Below are positions 1 to 10,205 of a DNA stretch of 64,000 nucleotides, piece after piece. Positions within the stretch are counted from its first letter, which is position 1; each line of letters begins with the position of its first letter. The notes beneath the pieces were generated by a model that saw only the letters and a program-made list of their open reading frames with translations, did not search any database and was not told the DNA's origin. The DNA comes from Ceratopteris richardii (Eukaryota > Streptophyta > Polypodiopsida > Polypodiales > Pteridaceae): positions 199,002,260 through 199,066,259 of the forward strand of contig CM035414.1 of assembly GCA_020310875.1 (NCBI GenBank). Direction: 5' to 3'. A program made the position numbers and the translations under genes.

Positions 1-544
1 CATGAAAAGTGGCTAATGCATCAAGCAACCAAGCCATATGTGTGCTATCTAATGAGCAAGAGGAATCATGAGATGAACCATAGGAGAAAGTGATATCTCC
101 ATCACTAGCATAATCAACTGCCATAGAATCTCCTGAAACCACTACCTGATCTGCATCACGTGCATATCTCTGACATCGTCGTCGCATCCGCCTGAAGCAA
201 CATCGTCGAATATGGCCCTCATGACCACAGTGCCAACATCGAAGTCGTCGATGTGATCTATGTCTCACATGAGTCAATGGACTCGCATACATATCATGTA
301 GTCTCTGCCATAATGCACTACTCGTCTCCTCATACATAACAGACTCATATATAGAATCCACAAGCTGTAACCGGATAGTGGAGCTGGCCAATGCATCCAT
401 ATCCATCCATACATGATCGGGCATGTCACGAGGCCTCTGTGCATCTCTATGCACATACATGTGTAACCCTGCACGAACCAATGTATGCCACATCTGAGCT
501 TTCCATCTCGGAAAGTCAGTGCCATCAAATCGAGAAGACATCAT
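1..544 (-). CDS. Miniature copia gag with zinc knuckle, entering protease; partial
   Basis: An open frame from the ATG at 542-544 runs to the window edge, about 181 codons, with no stop. The N-terminus (FDGTDFPRWKAQM) is the usual start of a copia gag. It continues through a UBN2-like helix (ESVMYEETSSALWQRLHDMY), then goes almost at once to a CCHC knuckle, CWHCGHEGHIRRCC, at 197-238. Copia gags normally have 150 or more extra residues there, so the capsid core is deleted while the frame is kept. The last residues, WLLDALATFH, align with the copia protease motif W-x-x-DSGATFH. The active-site DSG is replaced by DAL, so the protease should be inactive. An intact frame with a dead protease fits a parasite copy that supplies at most an RNA-binding gag. 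Alternative: a decayed copy that has not yet acquired stops. Confidence 0.75.
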   Translation of the reverse strand, partial: MMSSRFDGTDFPRWKAQMWHTLVRAGLHMYVHRDAQRPRDMPDHVWMDMDALASSTIRLQLVDSIYESVMYEETSSALWQRLHDMYASPLTHVRHRSHRRLRCWHCGHEGHIRRCCFRRMRRRCQRYARDADQVVVSGDSMAVDYASDGDITFSYGSSHDSSCSLDSTHMAWLLDALATFH

Positions 545-1592
545 GCTGGCAATCCAAGAGACTAGCAATGTAACAAGAGACTAGAAATAATACTCTATCC
601 TCAATAGGATCACACCTGCATATCCATATGCATAAGTCATATCACAAATGTCTCGATGGAGAAGGAACTATGTGAACCACCTGTCACATAACCATGCATC
701 TAGCATGCATGTAAAACCATGAGCATGAGCTTGCTCACCAAATCTCCAAAGTGACCAAGTAGATATGAAAGAATCCTGGGAAAATTTCGGCAGAGTATCC
801 CCTGTAAACTGAGCAATCAAACAAGATAACCAATAACCAAAGAACAATAAGTAACCTACCACCACCTGTCACTGATCCAACCAAAGATAATGGCAACTAC
901 ATATGCCAAAAAGTGATAGCAATATATGCCAATACAATGGCAATACAACTCCCACTCAAGAATAAATCCTACAAGATGGTCCAACTTGTCACAAATAACC
1001 TGTGACCAAGTCCAAATGAATGGAGATAGTCAATGATCCAAAGCTATCGCACAAGCTTCAAGATCCACTAGAGCTCTCTTCTAGCATAAAAGCCGATAAA
1101 ATTTCGGCAGCATCTCCTCTGTAAAATGGACTCTAGAACCAAAATAACCATGTGGGAATCACCATCCACATATGCCAAGAATCACACTGGCAAATATATA
1201 TCAGTCAATGACCAAATGCTAATAATAGTGACAAACGAATGTGTAATTGAGGCTCCAATCTGGATCACGTACCTGCAAAGAAAACAAAGATACAAGTACC
1301 AAACAAGATCCAAAATCAACTCTCACAAAATTGTGTGCAACTGGTAACTAAATCCATAACCAAGTGGCATAAGCAAGATATAGACCACAATGCCACTATA
1401 CATCCATGATCGAACTCATGATGACATAAACCTCAAAAAAGAGTATACCACAATGTCATCTTACATGCCAAACATGTAACAAGATCATGCTCTACTCTCA
1501 TATGGAGGAGCTAACACAATGATCATACATGTACAATGTCTTGAAGCTCTGAAAATAAGAGCTTGCACACCATAAATTCTCTCTCGAAGAAG
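545..1592. other. Non-coding leader, distal half
   Basis: I recognise no gene. Two diverged copies of a segment around AATTTCGGCAG (near 784 and 1097, about 313 bp apart) suggest old internal duplication. Short open frames here have no recognisable protein features. Confidence 0.5.
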
Positions 1593-2161
1593 TTCCAAAG
1601 CAAATTCAACCTCCAAGTGCAATTAGGGTTGTTTGGGCAAAACTGTACTGCTCTGTGTTTTGCTGTTTCAGAGGTGATAACCTCTGAATCTGAACTTTTA
1701 GTCTTCAGCAAACTTGAAGATCTGCTTCTTGGCTACGTAACGACATAAAGAACACCTCAATCGGAGGTGTGTAGCTCAAGATATGCTTAAGACAAGCACC
1801 TGCTGTCAATTTCACTTTCACTTGCAACAGTACTGCTCTGTATTCTGCAATTTCGGTGACCTTGCATTGGGAATCTGAATCTGAGTTCTTCCACAAAGTT
1901 GTAGCTAACTTTTCAAGCTACGAGCAGCAAGTTGAATCATCGTATTTCGAGCTGTAGAACTCAAGTTATGACAAAAAAACCGACCTGCTGTCCTACTCAA
2001 TGTAGATTCGCCTTCTACAATTCTCTGCGTTTTTCGAATTTTCGGCACTTCAGAAGTCCGAACCAGGTTTTGCGCCCTTCTGTGAAGTTGTAGCTCTCTG
2101 TGTTAGCTACGCACAGAACATTAAAACGCGTCAATCCGAGCTTCCTAGCTCGAGTTATGAC
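1593..2161 (-). repeat. Three diverged ~190 bp tandem units in the retroelement leader
   Basis: Each unit contains an ACTGCTCTGT/ATTTCGG-type segment, a 'gttgtagct' segment and an ending close to AGCTCGAGTTATGACC (unit ends near 1783, 1973 and 2161, a spacing of 188-190 bp). The array lies between the PBS and gag of the minus-strand element, so it would be in the transcribed 5' leader. Similarity is by eye and moderate. Confidence 0.55.
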
Positions 2162-2258
2162 CGAAATACTGAACAGCTATCAAGAGATGCCGACCTGCAC
2201 TTCTACCTCTTCTCACCTAAGCTTCCATTGAAGCTTCTTGCACACCAGCCTTCAACAT

Positions 2259-2270
2259 GCTCTGATACCA
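2259..2270 (-). promoter_or_regulatory. Primer-binding site, initiator-Met tRNA type
   Basis: The reverse complement is TGGTATCAGAGC, the standard plant iMet PBS. It starts one base inside the LTR edge. It sets the element's orientation (minus) and the LTR boundary at 2272. Confidence 0.9.
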
Positions 2271-2271
2271 A

Positions 2272-2457
2272 TGAAGGGGTTTGGAGTGCAGAAGAAGAGG
2301 AAGGAGGAGATGGAACGAGAGAGAAGAGAGGAGAGACGCGCGGATATGCGTGGGAGCCTCGAAACCCACATAATGATCTCCGTCGAGGCAATGCTCTATA
2401 ACTGATGTATATATATGAATATGGGGGTAAGGTCACATGACCCTTACATCCCCAACA
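2272..2457 (-). repeat. 5' LTR of the copia-type element at the window start
   Basis: On the minus strand it starts TGTTGGGGATG and ends CCCCTTCA, with TG...CA ends and the PBS directly after. A TATA-like stretch (TATATATACATC) sits in its first half, and a C/T-rich tract follows. At 186 bp it is short for copia, in the size range of SMART/TRIM-like elements. The partner LTR is outside the window, so identity and target duplication cannot be tested. Confidence 0.75.
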
Positions 2458-3676
2458 ATGACAACAATGAGGCCGATTCATAAACAGGAGTATCCATGCT
2501 ATAAAAAAATAAATTAAAAAATTAAAAAATAATAATAAAAAATATATATATAAAAATATCATTAATTTTTCAAGTTCATGTTGCTTTGTTTTCTTTCCAT
2601 TCTTGTTTCATGCATGTTTGATTTCCATCTTTGCATTGCATTGCATATCCACATCACTTGAGTCCAAAAAGAGGGCAAATGATGATTTCCCTACTTATGT
2701 AAATTTGTATCTTAAGTAGTAACTTATCTACTAAGAAATTGATTATAATCTAGGATTGTGAAAAGATAGGGCATGTAGATTTGGAGGTTTATTTTGGTGA
2801 CATGACTTTCATATATAAACATGCATATGTATCCTGTATCGCAAGCATAATTGCTAAAATCCTAGCTCCTGCTACTACATGTTTCTACATCCTTAGTCCA
2901 TCTCACAGCACTTGTATCGGAGTTTAAACGACTGTTCTCCGTTATCAAAAATGGTTGTACCTTGTATCGGGGTTTAATTTTTTCCTGTCATAAAAAAAAA
3001 GTTGCTACATGTTACCAGGAAGTTTACGCTTTCTTCCACCCCAAAGAAGTGACTGTAACCATAAAGTTGCCGAATCATCATCATCGAAAAAAAAAAGAGC
3101 AAGCCAAAGGAAATAAAGAGGCATAGTAGAATAAATCACGGGCTATATAGGCAGATTTATGCATTAGTGGAGTTTAGTTAGATTTCCTTGAATGTTATTA
3201 GAGAAAGAGCATATTCATATTTATGTAGGAAAGGAGTTGATCTAAAATAAGCTAAAGATGAGAGATGTCTCTTGAAAATCCTAAATCTTTGTTTATAATC
3301 GTATTTAAGGTAGATTGCTTTATGAAAAAGGTACAAATTTTTCTTCAAGATGAGAGGAACTGATGCTTAAAATGACTCAATACATCCACTTCCACTTCAT
3401 ATTGATGCTTGTTTGTTTTCTTTCTTGTTGTCATTGTTGTCAATGTTTCTTGTTCATTTTCATATATGTTACCTATTTCTTTATGCATATTCATGTTGCC
3501 TGTTTTAATTTTTCCTTTCATAAATATGTTGCTTGATATCATGTTGCCTTCTCATTCATGCATCTCATCAATCTCTCGTTCCTTTTGCCTATTTTCCTTT
3601 AAAAGAATATGATGCTTGAAACTTATGTTTTTTAGGAACACTAGAGTGGCGCTTCCGGAGGAACCGCAGGTTTAAT
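2458..3676. other. Non-coding AT-rich stretch with diverged repeats
   Basis: I see no gene. The 2690-3300 part resembles, very imperfectly, the end of the 1.4 kb tandem units near 13680-13960 (shared phrases such as AAATCCTAG...CTTGCT and TTTATGCTTTCTT). 'Catgttgc...ttgttttctttc' phrases repeat near 2576 and 3405-3550. Confidence 0.4.
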
Positions 3677-3685
3677 GGGGGCGAA
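3677..3685 (+). promoter_or_regulatory. Polypurine tract preceding an LTR-like block
   Basis: GGGGGCGAA is followed directly by TGTCGTCGAG. The context (CAGGTTTAATGGGGGCGAA-TGTCG) closely matches that at 38090-38115, where the same type of tract precedes a clear 3' LTR. Confidence 0.5.
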
Positions 3686-5290
3686 TGTCGTCGAGTTTTC
3701 TCTCCTCTCTCACTTGTGAAGGCCTACAAAAAACATATTTGGTGAAGGTAGCCAGAATTCCCCGAGAAGTCCAGGATGCATCAAGGATGTCAAAGGAAGC
3801 TCACATACAAAGTTTCAAAGAAATCAAGAAAGTCCATGGTAGCGGTCAAAGCTGGTCAAAGTTGGGAAATTAGGGCAAAAATTTCATTGTCACCAAATTA
3901 GATGAAAATTCATATACTTGTAACGATTGTCAAAGGCAGTCTATAGCCCAAATTTCAGCAGAAAATGGATTTTGTAGTACAATGATATGCTATGTTCATT
4001 TTGTAAAAATGTAATTTTTCTAGTTTGACCATACATATGGTTTGGCATGTATAAAGAACATATGTGGCTACATATTTGTACAAAGTTTCAAGGCTATCAG
4101 AGCTTCCTAGAGACCTTAATGCTACCTTGCAAGCTTCCAAATCTAGACAAACTTGTACAAGGAAGATTCATATGGAAGTTTTTTTTGCATATTCCTGAAG
4201 AGTTCTCTGGAAACATAGTCCTACGAAGTTTCATCTTCATCAAAGCCTATTTGGAGGGTCAAAGAGCACAAAGTCTAGTTTTCAGGATCACAGCAGTTTT
4301 CTAGTTTAAGCAAATAGAAGTGTTGAAGGGCTAACACATGGCGAAAGCTAATTGAGCCATGTTGTATGGTGAAGATGAGCTCATATTGAAGGGTGGAGAT
4401 GCACTTATGCTTAAAGCAAGGAGGATCCACGAGTTTTTCCATAAAAGAAGAATTTTTTGACAATCAAAGATCAATAATGGAGCTTTTCTCCAAAAATAGT
4501 GGCTTATCTTATCCAAATTGATGTCAGCACTGATCCGACGGTCCATATCATCCCCAGATCCAATGGTGGAGAATGAAGGCACCTAAATTTCACTCCTTTA
4601 CACTAGATTTGATAGAAAGAACAATTCCAAGCCATTGATTTGATTAATCAAATGGTTCTAATCAAAAGTAGTGATCCTAGAGTTGAGAGTTGATTTCTCT
4701 AGATCTAACGGCCCAAATTCATTTAAAAAACTATATAAACCCCCCTCCAAACTCCTAGAGCATCATTTTTAGGCATCCATAGGGCTCTTGCTAGCTTACG
4801 GTTTTCTTGAGACGATCACCCTCGGTTGAGCGAGTGAGGATCCAAGGTGAGCTAGTATGAGTATAGTACCTAGTTTCAAATTTAAGTTAGAACTCCAATC
4901 TAGGATAGGCTCTTGAAACCAGCATCTCTATCTTGACTCATCGTCGGTGGAGTGTGTGAGTGAGTTAGAGCTGGTTTTAATGAGTCTTAGACTTCTTTAG
5001 TTAGATGTTACAAGCCTAGACATACATAGGATCAACGAAGTGGAACTCGCCTCCTTACGTGTGACATTCGGTTGAACTGTCATGGTTTGAAGGTCGGAAC
5101 CGCCTTTAATCAGTAGACTGCTTAGCTTGACGTATCACGACGGTCTTATATATGTATCTTAATTCAAATCCTTTTAATTCATGTCGCTTATCACTTGTCT
5201 CTTGTCTCGTCTCTCAGTCTCTTAAGTATTTTTACATGTCTTCTATTTTCTTCTATGTGTGAGAAGGCTCCGCAGTATTGCGAACCAGTG
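3686..5290 (+). repeat. Probable 3' LTR of an old gypsy-type element (right end uncertain)
   Basis: Starts TGTCG after a polypurine tract. A TATA box (CTATATAAAC, 4731-4740) lies about 1 kb in, followed by a C-rich segment, as in U3-R of plant gypsy LTRs. No second copy is in the window, so the right boundary is only a guess, and no protein domain supports it. Confidence 0.4.
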
Positions 5291-5339
5291 AGGATGTTTC
5301 ATTGAGCTTGTGAGTAAAATCTATCTTCATAGATCACTT

Positions 5340-5600
5340 GCATGCATATAATCCATAAATACCCATACATATTGATTAGTTTCTGAAAGTGTATAAGAAG
5401 CTCCAATATTGGACCATTCTTCCTTTCAAAACTTATTTATGTGTAAGGATTCCATCTATTCTCGTCATGCATACATATCATCCAAAGAAGACTATGCATA
5501 TGGATTAGAATTAGGAAGTGTTTAAGAAGCTCCTTCAATGGATCATTCTTCCTTCCAAATTTGATTCGTATGTATGGTTCTCTTTCATTCTTATCATTCA
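5340..5600 (+). repeat. Two diverged ~128 bp tandem units
   Basis: Both units carry an 'aag-x-agctcc...ggaccattcttcctt' segment (near 5398 and 5525) followed by 'cattct(c/t)..tcat(g)cat'. Non-coding. Confidence 0.5.
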
Positions 5601-5785
5601 TGTTTATCAATCTAACTTGCACTCCTACATTCCCATTCCCATAATCATTTCAACATCTCTCTCTTCTCCATACGCAACATTAATTTCACTTTCATGTCCT
5701 TAAACCCTCCAACATTCATTAGCTTCATACACCCTGTGTGTGCCACGACCGGACCCGATCCACCCAGATTGCGATCACCTCCACA

Positions 5786-6292
5786 CCGGGATCGTAAGTA
5801 TGGAACAAGATATCTAGATTACAAGAAATCCCTTCTCGGAGATGAATTAGATACAAGAAAGAGCATGACAAGATCTTGTACTACGAGATTACAAGAGGAC
5901 AATACAGAATGTCCAAGAACTAGACTAGACAAGACTAGAACAAGGAACAAGACAAGAACTGGAATTGGAACTTGAAGAGTACTTACTTGGCGGTCATGAC
6001 TCCTTGAGCTCCCAAGACTGGTATCCATAAGACTAATTATGAATGTGGCCAACCCCTTCTTTAATAGGTTTTTAAGGGCGGTTACGATTTGATGATGTCA
6101 TCAATGACATCATCAATTGGAAACAAGACCTCCGAGTGTGAAAATTGAGCGAATAGGTAGTCGATCTTGGGGTTTTTGCACATTCTAGACACAATGGTAG
6201 AATTAGCTTCTCCGAAATCCTAACCAAACATGTGATATAGGAAATTGACATGGAATCTAAGGTTTAAGATGGTTTTCGTTGTATCCATGACA
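5786..6292 (-). repeat. 3' LTR of the gag-only element, truncated
   Basis: Matches the split LTR (11729-12100 plus 7059-7381) from TGTCATGGA through the TATA region to the segment near 5790. Beyond that the similarity ends abruptly and the last ~190 bp of the LTR are missing. Confidence 0.7.
6091..6114. promoter_or_regulatory. Palindromic TGACATCA pair in LTR U3
   Basis: GATGATGTCA-TCAATGACATCATC forms a near-perfect palindrome holding two TGACATCA half-elements, similar to bZIP-type (TGACG/TGACATCA) sites. It lies some 30 bp upstream of the TATA-like segment and recurs in the other LTR copies at 11900-11922 and 15883-15907. A regulatory role is inferred. Confidence 0.4.
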
Positions 6293-6308
6293 TCACCTTC
6301 CCCTCAAG
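6293..6308 (-). promoter_or_regulatory. Polypurine tract of the gag-only element
   Basis: The minus strand reads GAGGGGAAGGTGA directly before the LTR start TGTCATGG. This identifies the LTR at 5786-6292 as the 3' LTR. Confidence 0.65.
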
Positions 6309-6399
6309 CGACGAGCTCCACAAGGAGTGGCCATGTTCTCTAGCTTGGGTTTCATTGGATTCTTCCTATGGAACTCATGAACCTTGAATTTTTTTCTAA

Positions 6400-6975
6400 G
6401 AATATTTTCCGTAAGTTTCCAAATATGATCAATGATGTCATACGCTTTCCAATGAATAAGGCATTCCAATCATCCTCGAGAGATCCTTGAATCTAATCCA
6501 TGCACAACCTCGAATTCTTCATGATCCTCAATCTTGATCGATGGTGAAGGACTGGGTCTCTCTTGAGCTTCCTTGGGTTCTTCATGCAACAGATCCTTTG
6601 AGCTTCTAGTGGAATGTTGTGCTATTTCCAAGATCTTTGATGAAGAGTGTTGAGTAAGCACACCTCCATGATTGAACATGAACTCCTCCTTATCCTTTAC
6701 CTTCTTGATATCTTCATAATATGTATACTCCATATCATTTGTAATGAATTTTTGGGCCTCAAAGATTCTTGATTCAGATTCGTGAGGAATAGTGTTTTCA
6801 TTATTCAAGATTTCTCACTTTTGGACTTGGGTTTCTTTCAACAAATGATTCTCACATTGAACTGCTTGTTTGATAACATCCTCCAAGGTATTTGCTTGAG
6901 ACATGGATAGCAAGAGGTATTTGACTTCAGGATTGAGGCCACTTCAAAACTGATTAACCATGTAGTCTTCTTCAT
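6400..6975 (-). pseudogene. Gypsy-type gag relic
   Basis: The minus-strand frame reads SGLNPEVKYLLLSMSQAN, then TLEDVIKQAVQCENHLLKE, the typical end of a Ty3/gypsy Retrotrans_gag domain (N-GLNPE...TLE-A-x-A-x-x-EN). The frame has in-frame TGA stops near 6943 and 6817, then runs on as an acidic/serine-rich tail (6808 to 6470). No zinc knuckle is visible. The copy at 16440-17215 has the parallel segment (DEVRDILLSLPHVNTSDAAI). In an intact element this protein would form the particle core. Here it is dead. Confidence 0.6.
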
Positions 6976-6977
6976 CA

Positions 6978-7052
6978 GGTCGTAACCACCTTTGGTAGCC
7001 GCTCTTGAAAAACTATATAAGGAGGGCTTGTCCACATTCATAATCAGTCTTC
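6978..7052 (+). repeat. Inverted fragment of the element's own LTR (TATA region)
   Basis: GTAACC...CTATATAAGGAGGGC...CACATTCATAATCAGTCTT on the plus strand matches the U3/TATA segment of the LTRs, which lie on the minus strand on both sides. An internal rearrangement is likely. Confidence 0.55.
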
Positions 7053-7058
7053 CCAAAA

Positions 7059-7381
7059 TGTCAGGGGAGCACTAGATTATGCTCTCTGACTTCACTAGAC
7101 AAGATTTTGGAAATACACTTATGATTACAAGAACATCCACATAGGGAAAACGATACAAGAAGACGTAGCTGATACAAGATGTCCCACAACCCGAGACCCA
7201 TAGGTATGGAAAACTAGACTAGAGATGATACAAGAGATCCCATAGCCCGGGATTGTAAGTACTGAACAAGATATCTGGATTACAAGAATTCCCTTGTGGG
7301 AGATGAACTAGATACAAGAAAGAACTTGACAAGATCTCGTACTACAAGATTACAAGAGGACAATACAGGATGTCCAAGAAC
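7059..7381 (-). repeat. 5' LTR of the gag-only element, part 1 (U5 side of the split)
   Basis: The left edge is TGTCAGGGG (minus strand ...CCCCTGACA, the LTR end). It is cut at 7381 by the copia insertion and resumes at 11729. Joining the halves restores the sequence seen uninterrupted near 5911-5935. Confidence 0.75.
7377..7381. repeat. Target-site duplication AGAAC, left
   Basis: Identical to 11724-11728 on the other side of the copia element. Confidence 0.85.
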
Positions 7382-7610
7382 TGTTGGAGTTAGACGTATG
7401 TGGAAGCACGCGAATAACACAAGGAAGAAGAAGAATCTTGGAGCACAACACACAAGACTAATGTATTACTAGAGAATGTAGAAAGATAAGTAGCTCGTTA
7501 GGGCAATAGCCGTATATACAAGCCGGGGGAAAAAAACCTCCTAAAGAGGGAAAAAAGTGCCCCGAGGGTCCTAGAGTGTTCACACACATCACTACCTAAA
7601 TATATAAACA
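7382..7610 (-). repeat. 3' LTR of the nested copia element
   Basis: 229 bp with TGTTGGAG...AAACA ends on the plus strand. It matches 11499-11723 along its whole length and contains a TATA-like stretch (TGTATATACGG on the minus strand). Confidence 0.9.
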
Positions 7611-7622
7611 AATCCCCCCTGT
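7611..7622 (-). promoter_or_regulatory. Polypurine tract of the nested copia element
   Basis: The minus strand reads ACAGGGGGGATT directly before the 3' LTR start. This is the plus-strand primer site. Confidence 0.75.
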
Positions 7623-7672
7623 GAACAAGGAGTTGGCACTCATGTATAAGGAAGTTCCAAGCTATGTCGAAA

Positions 7673-10203
7673 TCACTCCACAAAAGGAAGTAAGCCCAAA
7701 GATTTGCGGAAAGCTTCAAACTTCTCCCTACACAGAGCTTTTGTGAAAAGATCTCCAATATTCTCCTGCGTGGGCACATATGCCAAGCTGATCTCCCCAG
7801 CACAGAACCTCTCGCTGACATAATGATAATGCACCTCAATGTGCTTAGTGCAAGCATGGAACACAGGGTTCCTCGCAACTTCCAATGCACTCTGACTGTC
7901 AATGAAGATGGTGGTAGCAGAATACTAACCAACACCCAAATCAGCCATAAGACGTCTGAGCCACACACACTCAACAGTAGCTATGAACGCTGCCCTATAC
8001 TCAGCCTCACAACTTGAAGTGGCCATAGTAGGCTGCTTCTTGCTCAACCACGATATACATGAGCTACCAAGCATGAAGCAAAAGCCACTAGTGGACACAC
8101 GAGTGTCATAACAACCATCCCAATCAGATTTAGAAAAAAGCATGCAAATTTGGCGGTAGTGATCCCATGTAGGTGCAAAGGTCTCATCAAAATCAATGCC
8201 TCTTTCCTGCGCATGACCCTTTGCAACAAGCCTAGCCTTATACCTGTCAACTTTACCATCAGGTTTATGCTTAAGCTTGTATACCCACTTAGTGCCAATG
8301 GCCTTCTTGCTAGGAGGCAAGTCACATAAAGACCAAGTACCATTCTTCATTATTGCATCATATTCAGATTGCATAGAAGCCATCCAATTTTTTGAATTTT
8401 GTGCTTCATGAAACAAAACAGCCTCATTCTCATCATAGAGACTAGATGCAGCCATAGCATAGCAATCTGATGCAAAAGAGGCAGTATGAGAGCCTGAATG
8501 AGTACGATATGACAGAGGTGGATCTAATTTGTTGTCACGCAAAGTTTGCACTAGCCATTTTGGCATAGTTTTTGCCTGCTCAATATCAGCTCTCGCATCA
8601 ACTAGTGCATCATGTAAATCTGCATCGAAAATGGAATGATATTCATCATCGCATGAAACTTGCAAAGGCTGAGAGGTTGCTTCATTAGGACGAGCACTAG
8701 AGTGTCCACCTATAAAAAGAGGCATCAAAGTATCATACATGTCTTTGGAGCTAACAGATGTCTCCTTAGTACATGAAAGCAATGCCTCAATAGCATCTTC
8801 CACAAAAACAACATCATGGCTCACCAGAATGCATTTAGTCTGTGGATGATACAGATGATAGCCTTTACTTTCAGAATTGTACCCAACAAAAATACATTTT
8901 ACTGCTTTATCATCCAATTTTTTGCGATGTTGTTCAAGCACTAATGCATATGCAAAACAACCAAAAACACGCAGATGGGCAACAGATGGCTTGCGATCAT
9001 GCCAAGCCTCATATGGAGTTATAGACTGCAGTGCTTTAATGGGACACCTGTTCAGTACATATGCTGCACACATGACACCCTCAAGCCAGAAACTATGTGG
9101 TAAAACATGACTCTTGACCATACACCTCGCCATCTCCATGAGTGACCTGTTCTTTCGCTCAGCAAGTGCATTCTATTGAGGTGTATACGGCACTCTACAC
9201 TGGTTTTTATCCCACGTTCAACCAAAAATGCATTAATATCAGAAGACATATATTCCCCCCTCGATCAGAATGGATGGTGCCCATTTTACATGCTCATAGA
9301 TTTTCAGCCAAAACAAAAAACTGTTTGAGCCCCATGAACATGTCGGACTTTTCTTTGAGTGGATATACCCATGCATGCCTGGAAAAATCATCAATGAAAT
9401 TCACAAAGTAAAGGTAATTTCCAAAAGAGTGAGTCTGCATAGGACTATAGACATCACTATGTACAAGCTGCAATTTCTACGTAGCCCAAACTGAACCATC
9501 TTTTGGAAAGGAGGAACGCTGCATTTTGCCCAAAATATAGCCTTCCCAAACATGTTTTCGAGGTGCCTCAAGTTTGGGCAAAGAGGACACCATTTCATAT
9601 TTCTATAGGCGGAGAAAACTAGCAAAATTCAAATGACCAAAGCGTGCATGCCAAAGCTTTGCATATGACATAGCCTAAGAATCATTTACTACACATGCCA
9701 AATCATTTACAGATCTTTCATAGTCTATGACCTTATACAACCCACAACATAAAATGTGAGAAGCAATAATCACATCACCATTTGATAGATCATGTACACT
9801 TGTTATCAACAAATTTCACAACCAAGCCAATCTTGGCTTATGCAGAAACTGATAACAGATTTTTCTTGATCCTTGGCACAAATAAAGCATCTGGCAAAGT
9901 GAAAGAACTATGATCAGCAGTAGTCAAAATGATCTTACCAACTCCCATAACAGGATAAGAGGAGTTGTTGGTGCATGTAAAAGTATTCCCTATAGGGGTA
10001 GGCTGGAGTGAAGAGAAGAAACTACGCTGTGAGGTAATATGTTTGGTCGCTCCACTATCAAAGTACACATCTGAGTCTACTGTAGACATGCAGTGCTCAT
10101 GAGAAGGTGGGTCAAAATTGCAAACAGTAGTGAACGCCCATTCTTCTTCCTGCACAAGATTAACAGACTCCGGTTTTGGTGTAGAGGCTTCTACAACAAC
10201 CAT
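7673..10203 (-). pseudogene. Copia pol relic: protease, integrase, RT N-part fused to RNase H
   Basis: Minus-strand order: protease (10203-9838) with the intact motif YFDSGATKHITS; integrase core (about 9625-9150) with IDDFSR..WVYPLKEKSD and HSDRGGEYMS; then 9139-7925 with integrase C-terminus (FWLEGVMCAAYVLNRCP) and RT start (KWVYKLKHKPDGKVDRYKARLVAKG...FDETFAPT). The text then jumps to RNase H (SDWDGCYDTRVSTSGFCF, KKQPTMATSSCEAEYR). About 330 residues with the YVDD catalytic box are absent. RNase H continues at 7885-7673 (ARNPVFHACTKHIEVHYHY) after a break near 7900. Other damage: a stop after AENL, a CAA-to-TAG change in PYTPQ*N and a frameshift near 9160. It cannot make cDNA itself and would need a helper's RT. 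Which lesions predate insertion is unknown. Confidence 0.85.
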
Positions 10204-10205
10204 TC

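Larger units (their letters stand above)
1..2457 (-). mobile_element. Ty1/copia-type LTR retrotransposon, 5' part only
   Basis: On the minus strand this reads LTR (2272-2457), PBS (2259-2270), a 1.7 kb leader with tandem repeats, then gag running off the window at position 1. The initiator-Met PBS and the gag N-terminus place it in Ty1/copia. The short LTR (186 bp), long non-coding leader and much shortened gag suggest a non-autonomous derivative. The pol region and the 3' LTR would lie left of the window and cannot be judged. Confidence 0.8.

Noticed and set aside
274-528. 84-codon minus-strand frame
   Set aside because: Out-of-frame shadow of the gag frame 1-544 on the same strand, which carries the zinc knuckle.
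2203-2562. 119-codon minus-strand frame
   Set aside because: It spans the LTR and its edge; hydrophobic runs come from A/T tracts, with no domain.
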